NCBI RefSeq assembly: GCF_002788215.1
Contig: NZ_CP024845.1
Coordinates: forward strand, 1,178,001-1,242,000
DNA length: 64,000 bases
Source of the DNA: Halohasta litchfieldiae
Lineage (GTDB): Archaea; Halobacteriota; Halobacteria; Halobacteriales; Haloferacaceae
Reading direction: 5' to 3'
The translations under genes were made by a program, and so were the position numbers. Below, in pieces: positions 33,029 through 42,141 of the stretch. The notes under the pieces are model-generated. The model worked only from the letters and a program-made list of their open reading frames with translations. It was not told the DNA's origin and made no database searches. Numbering within the stretch: position 1 is the first letter of the stretch; each line of letters starts with the position of its first letter.

Positions 33029-34117
33029 ATGGTTGATTTGATTGATGTCGTCTTAGAGGGATTCAAAGACGTTGTCGACTGGGTTATTGGTCTCTTCATG
33101 GAGGGATTGACTACCGGATATGAAACTCTCACTGAGGAAATGTTCGGCACACCGATCCCCCAAACGGATGGAGCATTTGTCTTTGGAACACCGATAAACG
33201 GTCCTTGGCCAGTAATAAGAGATTCTTTGGTAGGTGGTGAGATTATGGTCATCTCACTACTCCTTCTCGTAATCTGTGTTCAAGGTCGACATACGATTCG
33301 AATATTCAACATCGGGAGTGCATACGAAGATAGAAGAACAAAAAAGACCGCTTGGGTTGGTGCTTTCTTAATTATCACTTGGTATTGGATGGGTGTTCTA
33401 GGACTCTATCTAGTAGATGGCTTCACAATCGCCCTGATGCCCAGTCTAAATACGCTAGGCAGTGTGATGATCGACTTTCTTAGAGAGTCATTGACCAATC
33501 CTGGTCTCTCTTTTCTGTTTGCTTTTATTGGAGGTGTTTCTATGTGGGCACTCCAAGCGCTCTACTACATTCGAGAGATTCTCCTCTATGTTTACGTCTA
33601 TACGATGCCGATAGCATTTGCATTCGGCTACGGTAATATACCAATTCTGTCTGAAATCGCAACGGGATTTATCAAGCGTTTTGTCCCGCTCGCAGTTCTT
33701 CCCCTCCCAGCAGCAGTAGTGTTCAAAGGCTACGATCTGCTTTACTCCCAGAATGGCCTCACTCCGGATGGTTCATTTTTGAAGTACTTAGTTGCAGCAT
33801 CGCTACCCTTGATTGCTCTCTACCTCACCTGGAAGACGTTCAAATACGCGACACCGCTGACTGCCAAGGTCATCGGTGGGACGACCAAAAGCGCGGCTCT
33901 CATCGGTGGAGTCGCTGCTGGCGCGTATGTCGGCGGTGCTGGGGTTGCGACGACTGCTGCACAGTGGGGCCCGAGAGCTGCCGCTGGGCAGGCAGTCGCC
34001 CAGAAGGTCGCTGGGCGGAATGGCAGCTCAGACACGGATTCGACTGACGAGAACAGTGCTGAATCGAACAACGCACCATCCTACCGGCGTACCGAGTACG
34101 ACCGCGGAATCTACTGA
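33029..34117 (+). CDS. VirB6/TrbL-like polytopic channel protein
   Basis: 362 residues from the ATG at 33029 (GTG at 33026 also possible). At least six hydrophobic segments: VISLLLLVICVQG, KKTAWVGAFLIITWYWMGVL, LSFLFAFIGGVSMWALQALY, ILLYVYVYTMPIAFAFGYGN, RFVPLAVLPLPAAVVFKGYD and VAASLPLIALYLTW, then a Gly/Ala-rich segment (IGGTTKSAALIGGVAAGAYV) and a disordered Ser/Asp-rich tail. A five-to-seven-helix protein placed before VirB4 is typical of the VirB6/TrbL position. First two-thirds are AT-richer than the tail. Confidence 0.7.
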   Translation: MVDLIDVVLEGFKDVVDWVIGLFMEGLTTGYETLTEEMFGTPIPQTDGAFVFGTPINGPWPVIRDSLVGGEIMVISLLLLVICVQGRHTIRIFNIGSAYEDRRTKKTAWVGAFLIITWYWMGVLGLYLVDGFTIALMPSLNTLGSVMIDFLRESLTNPGLSFLFAFIGGVSMWALQALYYIREILLYVYVYTMPIAFAFGYGNIPILSEIATGFIKRFVPLAVLPLPAAVVFKGYDLLYSQNGLTPDGSFLKYLVAASLPLIALYLTWKTFKYATPLTAKVIGGTTKSAALIGGVAAGAYVGGAGVATTAAQWGPRAAAGQAVAQKVAGRNGSSDTDSTDENSAESNNAPSYRRTEYDRGIY

Positions 34118-34129
34118 AAATTCGAACTA

Positions 34130-35245
34130 ATGGATCAAGACGCAGCAGCACGACGGATCATGGATCAGTTCGGCGAAGAAAGCCGTATTCCTTACCTCAA
34201 CATCGAGGAGGGCGACGTTGGAGTACTCATCTCCTTTCCGATCATCGGACTTCTCATCGCTGGCCTCACCGGAGTCGACTCACTTGCCCTTCCATTCGTA
34301 GTGGGCGGTCTCGGATTTGGCTTCGCAGTCATCTACGTCTCTCCCGATCACGTGAACGCGTGGACGTGGACGAAAGATGTCTACCGGTACGTCAAACGGC
34401 CGCAGGTTACGTTCAACGCACCAGCCGAGGCCGACAGCGAAACGAACGAGACCGTCCGCAATGAGGGCGGCCTCGCTAACTACACACCGTTCAAGCCTGA
34501 TGAGCGAACGCAGGACCTCACGAACGTAGAGCGAGCATGGCCGGGTGCCGGAGCGATCCAGCGTACCGACGGCACCATGGAAGCGTTCATCGAGATCTCC
34601 CCGGGAAACATGGATTTCGCAATGTCGACTGACTGGGCACAGCTCCAGGAGGCAGGCGAAGAATTCGCCAACAAAGAACTCGATTCTAAGCTTAAGCTAC
34701 ACGCGACAACCCGTGCATTTCCGGTCGAACAAATCACCGAGACAATCGAAGAGCGACTCAGTGATGAGGACGTCACGCAGAATACGATCTTCCGTGAACT
34801 CCTCGAAGAATACCAAGAGACACGACCCAGAGAAATGCGCGAGCGGGGTACCCAACAGATGCGGTACTACATCGGCGTCGAGGTCACTCCGCTGGAAGTC
34901 TATGATCGCTTCCGGGACGAAGGTACGCCTGCTGAGAAGCTAACTCAGTTCCCCGTTATCGGGTTTCTGTTCAACCCATTTGTGACTCGGCGAGAAGATT
35001 TCACCGACGTTGAACGCCGCGTCAAGATGTTCGAGAAGCTCGATAGCCGAGTCAACGACATCCAGACGGAGTTCATTCAGCAAGCCTCTGGCTGGTCGGC
35101 GCGGCGTCTCAGCACCGTCGAGCTGTTCGTACTGAATATGGACTTCTGGAACGGTCGCGAGCACGATCAGGACGAGGCAGCACACGTTGTTCGCAAGCAA
35201 CCGATCATCGGCCACTCATACCGGGAGGATGAGACCGATGAGTAG
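34130..35245 (+). CDS. PrgI/VirB3-like protein with an N-terminal VirB4-type domain
   Basis: 371 residues. Two hydrophobic segments near residues 30-70 (VGVLISFPIIGLLIAGLTGV, LPFVVGGLGFGFAVIYVSPD) match the PrgI/VirB3 topology. The rest (WPGAGAIQRTDGTMEAFIEI, SPGNMDFAMSTDWAQLQEAG, MRYYIGVEVTPLEVYDRF) resembles the N-terminal, non-ATPase region of VirB4/TraC/TrbE ATPases. Thus VirB4 seems split over two genes, with this one anchoring it at the membrane. Overlaps the ATPase gene start by 8 bp (ATGAGTAG). Confidence 0.72.
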   Translation: MDQDAAARRIMDQFGEESRIPYLNIEEGDVGVLISFPIIGLLIAGLTGVDSLALPFVVGGLGFGFAVIYVSPDHVNAWTWTKDVYRYVKRPQVTFNAPAEADSETNETVRNEGGLANYTPFKPDERTQDLTNVERAWPGAGAIQRTDGTMEAFIEISPGNMDFAMSTDWAQLQEAGEEFANKELDSKLKLHATTRAFPVEQITETIEERLSDEDVTQNTIFRELLEEYQETRPREMRERGTQQMRYYIGVEVTPLEVYDRFRDEGTPAEKLTQFPVIGFLFNPFVTRREDFTDVERRVKMFEKLDSRVNDIQTEFIQQASGWSARRLSTVELFVLNMDFWNGREHDQDEAAHVVRKQPIIGHSYREDETDE

Positions 35246-37436
35246 TGTTTTGCAGTCGAGTGGAGTTCTCGCCCAGCTTAGTGAGTATCTCCTGAATCCA
35301 ACGTCGACTGAGGGTGCTGCCATCTACCTTGTGTTGATCGTCGGTATCGGCGTCGCCGGGAAAATTCTCTGGGAGAGGCGCAATACGGACGACGAACCGG
35401 AGGTCGACTTCACAGACCTCCTCGACGAGGAGACGCTTGAACAGGGTCAGGCCGAGGGCCAGCTGCTCGATGATATCTCTGAGTCCCACAAAACGGTGAC
35501 CGCACCCGCAGCCATCGAATGGGACACACGAGCCGCTCACGTCGGTGAGCAGTGGACGTCGACACTCTACATCGCTGACTACCCTGATTATCCGAGCGAC
35601 GGATATCTCAGTGATCTCTTCGAGCTAACTGACGTCGAATTCGATCTGACGACCCATATCACGCCGAAGAATCAACAACGAGCTCGGAACGAACTCCAAG
35701 ATTTGGCTGACGATCTTCAAGTCGACGCCGATCTTGAACAGAGTATCCGTAGTTCCTACCTTCAGGAACGCGCCAACGAAGCCGCACTGACCTACAAAGC
35801 CGTCGAGAATGGGGCGAACGTCTTTGGGCAGGCACTCTTTGTCACCGTTCGAGCAGACGACAAGGACGACCTGCAGGACGCAGTCCAGAAGGTCAAGAGC
35901 GCACTCCGTGATGAGCCTGCGAACCTTATGCCAAAGACTGCGATATGTCGACAGGACCTCGCCTTGCAGTCTGCGGCCCCAATCGGGGGCAACGTCTTCG
36001 GTCGTGAATCAATCGCGCTCGGTGGGGCAGTTGGCGCATTACTCGCCTCACCGCACAACGCAACTATCCTGGAAGAAGGGGGAGTCGAGTTCGGGATTCA
36101 CAAAGACAACCAGAGCCCTGTCGTGATCGATCCGTTTGACCGTGACAATGGGTATGCGATGTTCACCGTGGGCGATACCGGCTCTGGCAAGTCGTTTGGC
36201 TCGAAACAGAACTTCATCCGCTCTATCGAGCAGAGCAAGGACCGAATCGGGATCATCCTCGAACCGCTGAACAACTGGGCAGGCGTCTCCGAGGCCCTCG
36301 ATGCGAAGCGAATTACCGTCGGTGGGACACTCGGTCTCAATCCTCTGGAGATTCGCCGTACGCCCGACCACGTCCAACGAGCGATGGGCGAGGATGCGAG
36401 CCCGTTCAACGAGAAGCTTGACGACGCCATGAGCTTCCTGACGAACTTCTTTGCCCTTCGTGGTATCTCGTTGGGAGACCGCCGAACAACACTTGAGTTG
36501 GGCCTCAAGCGCGCCTACAGACGCAACGAGATCTCCGACGACATCTCAACCCACGGCAATCCCAGTCCGACGATCCGCACGATGATGGACCTCTTCGAGG
36601 AGATGGTCGACAATCCAGAGGAGTTTGTCGTCCGATCGGACGAAGAAGCAGGGAAGATCCGCGAAGATGCGACGTGGCTCCTCGATCAGCTTCGACCCTT
36701 CGAAGAGGATGGTCGACACGCGAACCTCGGGAAGAATTCGGAGTTCGACATCCGCGACGAGAAGGTAATCTACCTCGATCTCGCCCAGCAGGAAGGCAGC
36801 GTCGACAGTAGCACGGCGCTCACAATGCAGTTGCTAATCTCGCTTGTCTACGAGCGAGCAAAAGAGACAGACAAGGAGGTCGTCTTCGTCATCGACGAGG
36901 CTCGCTACATCATGCAGGACGCGGCGAGTCTCTCATTCTTAGAGACGGTGTTCCGGCATCACCGACACCACGACCTCTCGATTCGACTGGTGACTCAGAC
37001 TGTCGATGAGTTCTTCCAGCATACCGAATCCGAGGCGATCCTCGATCAGTGTGCGGTCAAACAGTTCCATCGCCTCGACGGAATGGACGACCAGTGGGCG
37101 AAGGAATTTGGGCTGAACTACGCCCAGATGCGCTACGTACAGGATGCGGTTCCCGGCAACGAGGAGGCTGGCTTTTCTGAGGCACTCGTCGGCGTCGACG
37201 GAGAGTGGCGCGGGATTCGGGTCGAAGCAATGGCCAAGGAGAAGCAGGTGATCGACTTCGATCCGAGCAAGGGACGGTCGACACTCCCCGGTGCTGGCGA
37301 GACAGCTATAGAGGGGGATACTGAGCGGTTCCGAGAGCAGCTAGAAAAGCAGTCGACCAATGGAGATGATCGACAATCAGACGCCGTCTCTCCGAAGCCC
37401 GACGGCGGTCTACTGGAGGGTGAGGACAATGCGTGA
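35238..37436 (+). CDS. VirB4/TraC-type secretion ATPase
   Basis: 732 residues from ATG at 35238, with GGAGG 10 bp upstream. One N-terminal membrane segment (AIYLVLIVGIGVAGKILWER), a VirB4-like middle (TSTLYIADYPDYPSDGYLSD), and the HerA/VirB4 ATPase: Walker A FTVGDTGSGKSFGSKQ near 310, Walker B KEVVFVIDEARYIMQ near 548, and the arginine-finger/Gln region LSIRLVTQTVDEFFQ. It powers assembly or substrate transfer in the conjugation apparatus. Overlaps VirD4-like gene start by 8 bp (ATGCGTGA). Confidence 0.92.
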   Translation: MSSVLQSSGVLAQLSEYLLNPTSTEGAAIYLVLIVGIGVAGKILWERRNTDDEPEVDFTDLLDEETLEQGQAEGQLLDDISESHKTVTAPAAIEWDTRAAHVGEQWTSTLYIADYPDYPSDGYLSDLFELTDVEFDLTTHITPKNQQRARNELQDLADDLQVDADLEQSIRSSYLQERANEAALTYKAVENGANVFGQALFVTVRADDKDDLQDAVQKVKSALRDEPANLMPKTAICRQDLALQSAAPIGGNVFGRESIALGGAVGALLASPHNATILEEGGVEFGIHKDNQSPVVIDPFDRDNGYAMFTVGDTGSGKSFGSKQNFIRSIEQSKDRIGIILEPLNNWAGVSEALDAKRITVGGTLGLNPLEIRRTPDHVQRAMGEDASPFNEKLDDAMSFLTNFFALRGISLGDRRTTLELGLKRAYRRNEISDDISTHGNPSPTIRTMMDLFEEMVDNPEEFVVRSDEEAGKIREDATWLLDQLRPFEEDGRHANLGKNSEFDIRDEKVIYLDLAQQEGSVDSSTALTMQLLISLVYERAKETDKEVVFVIDEARYIMQDAASLSFLETVFRHHRHHDLSIRLVTQTVDEFFQHTESEAILDQCAVKQFHRLDGMDDQWAKEFGLNYAQMRYVQDAVPGNEEAGFSEALVGVDGEWRGIRVEAMAKEKQVIDFDPSKGRSTLPGAGETAIEGDTERFREQLEKQSTNGDDRQSDAVSPKPDGGLLEGEDNA

Positions 37437-40400
37437 GTACCTCCGGGTTACACCCACATCTGAAGAAGTCACAGCCAGTGAGATTCCTACTGTTCTCACG
37501 AGCCTGCACAAACTGGCCAGTGAAGGGTCGGGTGGTCTACTGAACGCGTTGAATCCGCTGCACAGCAGCCACCCACCTCGGTTTGAATTTCTCGCACTCA
37601 GTGAGGGCAAAGACGAGCCAGTTGAGTTCTACTATGGTGTCGACGAACATTTTGACACACTGGAGACTCGTCTACGGTCTATCTACCCCACGACGTTCGA
37701 TATCGAACGCGTCGAGGTCGACCTCGAAACAAAGCTTGTCCCGGCTGTTGAGTTCTCTCGTGAAGAGTTTGCAGAGGCAGTGAACGGTGGTGATTTACTG
37801 TATGAGTATGCTGACGAGGAGACGAGAACGGTAGCCAGCGATAGTCCCGAACATAGTGATGCAGACAAGGCAGCTTCGAGTACAGAACCGCCTGTGGAAG
37901 ATGGTGGTATCGTAGCCGACGAAGACAGCGAGACGTGGATCGAGATCGGAGACAACGCTGTCGTGGTCGGCTCCTCGAATGCCCGCTCTCCTGATGACAG
38001 CCAACTCCCGAGTGACAAACCGACGTTGACGGATCGAGATACCATTCTCGCTCGTCCAGCCATAGATTCACTGCATCCCCGAGGAGTCCGCTGGTGTGGG
38101 ACCGCCATTCGGAAGAAAGACTGGATGACGACGTTGACGCCCTTTACAGAGTCTCTGAACGGGACGTCGACCAGATCGATTACTTCCCCACTGGTGACAC
38201 TCATCGACCAGTTGAGCGATATCGAACTCCCGATTGCATTTCAAGTCGTTTTCGAGCGCCGCGACAGCTGGAAGGCCGACGGAGACCTTCGGAAGGAGGA
38301 TCTTGCGGATGGTCGTGATACACTCTCTCAAGAAATACTTGGGCCACTTCTGGAGTTCGATGATCAGTCGACGAGTACAACCGAACGGAAGCTGAGCGAG
38401 ACAGTCCAAGAACGAATTGATCGGATCACGGCTAAAAATTCCAGTCGGACGTTCACAGCTAATTTGCGTGCTGTTGTAGTGCCACCTGAGAACGGTGAGC
38501 TACTCGACTCGCAGATTGCTTCCCTTCGACCTGTTTTTGATCCACTTGATGGCCCATTCTATGGAATAGAGGGCCAAGCAGTAGGAGATCGCGGATGGCG
38601 AGAAGCAACGAAGAAAAAGAAAGGCCGGACACTGCTCAAGCGTGTTCTCAATCGGGAGCTCACGACTGGCCGCGGAAAGACACGTCCCGATCTGGTACTG
38701 AGTGGCGACGAACTCGCCAACTTCATTCTCGTGCCTTCGGCTGACCAACTCAGCGTCGAGGGTACGAGAGGCACACGTGCAGAACAGCAGAGTCGAAATC
38801 CGCTGCCCCGTCCTCATCAGGATCTCATGCGTGAGTTCACTGATGGAATGGCCATCGGGTATGCACTCAGCGAGAATGGGGAGGCCGAAGACGTTCCGAC
38901 ACACATCCCGCCGGGCTTGCTACCAACGCACTACGGCCGATTCGGGACTACCGGTTCAGGAAAATCGAAGGCGCTGATCAACGACATCCTCTCACTGTAC
39001 GAAAACACAGAGGGGCCGGTCATCCTCATCGATCCGAAAGGCGACGGGATGACCCAGAACTATATGCGGGCTCATGCTCGCAAGTTTGGAACCACCGACC
39101 TCGAAGAGAACGTGATCCACTTCCCGGTTCCTGATATCCTTCCCGGCTTTTCGTTCTTCGATCTCGAACCGTCGATGGAACGCGGTCGACGGCGTGTGGA
39201 TGCTGTCCAGAGGAAGGCAGACCACAACGAAGAGATCCTGAAACTCGTGATGGGCGAGAATCGATACGAGCGGGCTACGGTTGCCCCCACGTTGATTAAG
39301 ACTCTTATCAAGACCCTCTTCGATGAGGAGTATGGTCGGGAAAATGGGCTCTACCGTGAGTCGACCGACTATTTTGCTCACCGCCAGCTCGAATATGCTG
39401 TCGACAAGCTCTGGGAGGCTGGCCCACCACAACCGAATCCCGATGAAGCTCCTCAATCAGACGACGAGGAAGTCATTCGAGTGATTCGCCGGCAACTCCA
39501 ACTCGACTCAAAGACGTTCGGGAACGTGATGGGCGGTGTGGGGAACCGTCTGGCATACATTTCGCAGGATACCCACCTGCGACGCATCTTCAACAACACC
39601 GAAAACCGGTTCGATTTCCGTGATCTCATCGACGAGAACACGGTCATCCTGTTCGACCTCGGCGATCTTCGCGAGGAGGCAGCCCGCATCATGACGGGTG
39701 TGATTCTGACCAATCTCGATGATGCGCTCAAAGAGCGAAAACGCGACCTCGCACAGTACCCAGAGGACTACGTTGTGAACCTGATCGTCGACGAGGCCGC
39801 ATCGGTCGTGGTCTCGGGCATCATGAACGATCTCCTTGAAAAGGGTCGAGGCTTCCGCCTCTCGGTGGGCTTGTCGATGCAGTTTCCCGAACAGATGGAG
39901 GTCGAAGGCGGTCGGAAAGTCTACCTCAACGCCTTGAACAACATCGGGAGCTCGCTCATTGGGAAGATCAATGTCGACCGAGAGTTGGCCCGAGCAATGG
40001 CCCACGAGGAAATGGACCCCGTCGACTTCGCAAACCGGATTCGATCACTGCCTCGGGGGGAATGGATTGCCAGCCTGCCGAGTCCAACATTTGGAGAGAC
40101 AGGACCGTATCCATTCAGTATCAAACCACTTCCAATTCCAGCAGGCCATCCCGAGAGCGACTACCCACTCACGCCTCGTGAAGAAGCTCAATTCGATGAA
40201 AAACTCTCGGCGATACATAGCCGAGCAACCAACACATTCGGAGTGCCGGAATCAGCAGCTCCTACCACACAAACACCAGCAGCGCTCCGTGAGGTTCTCA
40301 GCGTCACTGACGACAAACTGGATGTCGCCCTCGCAAAGGTAGTACGGAGTTTGCAGCTTCGAGATGGAGTCCGTGATGAAAATGGGGAGGTAGCAGTCGA

Positions 40401-41793
40401 GCAGGTCGATCAAGAACTCCGTCGACTGTTCGAAGACGTTGAGGTTGACCCGCCATCATACAATGAATTGGCAGACATCCGCCAACGCACCCGGTTCCTA
40501 GAGACGAGCGTCGATCTTGATGTCGACGAGGTCGTTGTTCGGCTCACTGCAGCGGGCGAAGACGTAGCTGCCCCCGACACAGGTGGGGTACAAGCTGCTG
40601 GTGGTAGTGGCCACGATGATGCACTCCTCCAGATCGAGGAGGAGCTCACTACGCTCGGATTTACCGTCTCGATTCTCTCACAGGATGGAAGTGAGAAGCC
40701 CGATGGACGGGCCACCCATCCCGAACTGGACGAAACGTTCGCTATTGAGGTCGAAACGACCACCCCAGAGAACCCAGCGAAGGTGCTCACTAACCTTCGG
40801 AAAGCTCAGCAAGCAGGAGAGATACCCCTCTTCGTCGTTCGCCCGGGAAATTCAGAGCTAGATTGGGCCAAGCGTGTCGAAGGAATCCTTTCGCCGCCTG
40901 TTCGAGAGCTTCAGAGCGGCGAGATACGATTCTACACCGACGACTCGCCAATCACATTCAATGGAGGTGCAACCGAAGAGGGCGGAGTCACTGCTATTCG
41001 CCCCGTTACAGGAAGTGACGACAACCGTCGAAGCATCTGGGTGCGAGAAGACGATTCGATTGTTCTCTACGATGGAACTCGAACAGAGTACGTACGATTG
41101 GGATCGCTTTCAGCAGTGACGAAAGACCGCGTTCCCGCAATATACAGCTATGATCACACCGCGAACGAGTATCTGGTTTACGAGCCCGGTGAAACTCATA
41201 CTTACGAGTCGAAAACAGCGTTTGAGAAAGAGTGGGTTCCGATCAAAATCCCGTTTGTCCCAGAAGATTGTCTCCAAGAGCCTGCCTTTGGGAGCGATTC
41301 TTATTGCATCGTCATCCTCCCCGTCGACGGTGAACCAATGGCCTACTCTGACGGAGTCACGAGCCCACTCCATACGCTCTTAGAGACTTCATTCACCACT
41401 GTTCAACCTGAGTCGACGGGTGATGGGACTCATTCCTCAGATGGGGAACAAGGTTCTGGGTCGACAACCTCTGAGGAAAATTCCCACGGTGAGCAGCCAA
41501 CAACTCCCTCTCAAGAATCAAGTTGGAAGGACGATCCAGATGCTGCAATCGGACAGTTTGCATCGCAGTGGATCGTCGAAGATGAGGACGGAGTGGCAAC
41601 TTCAGTCGAGGTCTATGAGGTGTATCAGTCGTGGGCTGAAAAGCAGGATATAGAGCCGGACTCAAAGAGCTGGTTCGGTCGGCGTCTCAACAATCAAATC
41701 TCGTTTGAACGAACGACTGAACGACAGGATGGCGTTCCTATACGATGCTACAAGGGCATCAGACTCAGACATGGCGAGGTTGGAGATGAATAA
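37429..41793 (+). CDS. Giant VirD4/TraG-like coupling ATPase with nuclease-like and D5-type domains
   Basis: 1454 residues. Residues 1-500 form a large haloarchaeal N-terminal region. The ATPase core has Walker A YGRFGTTGSGKSKALIND near 506, VILIDPKGDGM, Walker B VVNLIVDEAASVV near 783 and GLSMQFPEQME. Residues about 1060-1145 (EEELTTLGFTVSILSQDGSE, KPDGRATHPELDETFAIEVE, TTTPENPAKVLTNLRKAQQA) fit a PD-(D/E)XK nuclease-like fold with Asp in PDG and Glu in EVE, but the usual Lys is absent. Residues 1364-1450 (SVEVYEVYQSWAEKQDIEPD, SWFGRRLNNQISFERTTERQ, CYKGIRLR) match the winged helix found at the C-terminus of D5/P4-type viral primases. It likely recruits and pumps DNA. Confidence 0.88.
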   Translation: MREYLRVTPTSEEVTASEIPTVLTSLHKLASEGSGGLLNALNPLHSSHPPRFEFLALSEGKDEPVEFYYGVDEHFDTLETRLRSIYPTTFDIERVEVDLETKLVPAVEFSREEFAEAVNGGDLLYEYADEETRTVASDSPEHSDADKAASSTEPPVEDGGIVADEDSETWIEIGDNAVVVGSSNARSPDDSQLPSDKPTLTDRDTILARPAIDSLHPRGVRWCGTAIRKKDWMTTLTPFTESLNGTSTRSITSPLVTLIDQLSDIELPIAFQVVFERRDSWKADGDLRKEDLADGRDTLSQEILGPLLEFDDQSTSTTERKLSETVQERIDRITAKNSSRTFTANLRAVVVPPENGELLDSQIASLRPVFDPLDGPFYGIEGQAVGDRGWREATKKKKGRTLLKRVLNRELTTGRGKTRPDLVLSGDELANFILVPSADQLSVEGTRGTRAEQQSRNPLPRPHQDLMREFTDGMAIGYALSENGEAEDVPTHIPPGLLPTHYGRFGTTGSGKSKALINDILSLYENTEGPVILIDPKGDGMTQNYMRAHARKFGTTDLEENVIHFPVPDILPGFSFFDLEPSMERGRRRVDAVQRKADHNEEILKLVMGENRYERATVAPTLIKTLIKTLFDEEYGRENGLYRESTDYFAHRQLEYAVDKLWEAGPPQPNPDEAPQSDDEEVIRVIRRQLQLDSKTFGNVMGGVGNRLAYISQDTHLRRIFNNTENRFDFRDLIDENTVILFDLGDLREEAARIMTGVILTNLDDALKERKRDLAQYPEDYVVNLIVDEAASVVVSGIMNDLLEKGRGFRLSVGLSMQFPEQMEVEGGRKVYLNALNNIGSSLIGKINVDRELARAMAHEEMDPVDFANRIRSLPRGEWIASLPSPTFGETGPYPFSIKPLPIPAGHPESDYPLTPREEAQFDEKLSAIHSRATNTFGVPESAAPTTQTPAALREVLSVTDDKLDVALAKVVRSLQLRDGVRDENGEVAVEQVDQELRRLFEDVEVDPPSYNELADIRQRTRFLETSVDLDVDEVVVRLTAAGEDVAAPDTGGVQAAGGSGHDDALLQIEEELTTLGFTVSILSQDGSEKPDGRATHPELDETFAIEVETTTPENPAKVLTNLRKAQQAGEIPLFVVRPGNSELDWAKRVEGILSPPVRELQSGEIRFYTDDSPITFNGGATEEGGVTAIRPVTGSDDNRRSIWVREDDSIVLYDGTRTEYVRLGSLSAVTKDRVPAIYSYDHTANEYLVYEPGETHTYESKTAFEKEWVPIKIPFVPEDCLQEPAFGSDSYCIVILPVDGEPMAYSDGVTSPLHTLLETSFTTVQPESTGDGTHSSDGEQGSGSTTSEENSHGEQPTTPSQESSWKDDPDAAIGQFASQWIVEDEDGVATSVEVYEVYQSWAEKQDIEPDSKSWFGRRLNNQISFERTTERQDGVPIRCYKGIRLRHGEVGDE

Positions 41794-42141
41794 CAGATTT
41801 AGATGTTTCAGCCGCTCTGGGGCGGGTGAACAGCATTTCGTGTTACTCCGATACTGTTCGACTACTATTGCCCGACGAAAAACGCAAAAACGCAAGACGG
41901 AGTGCTGTTACAGCAAATTCAAGCTTGGCGTAACACAGCGGTGTCTTAACGATTATGCCGTACATGCTGTTCAGGCTAATCTCACGGGATTTCCTGCTCA
42001 AATTGGAAATCCGTTACGGCAAAAACCAACTAGTATAGGACGGGGGGTCCCCGTTGGGACCAAGGGATTGGATCGGAATTCGGCACGGCGTGAATTTTGT
42101 CGACGCTCGATGGCGATGAGAGCGATGGATGGAGAGAAAAA
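41794..42141. promoter_or_regulatory. 348-bp spacer with alternative hairpins before the primase-like gene
   Basis: AT-richer than its neighbours. CGGGG-GGT-CCCCG (42041-42053) and GGTCCC-CGTT-GGGACC (42046-42061) are perfect, mutually exclusive hairpins about 80 nt before the ATG at 42142, a layout suited to a transcriptional or single-strand-origin signal. A long open frame through the region is basic, cysteine-rich and unlike haloarchaeal proteins and is not counted as a gene. Confidence 0.45.
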
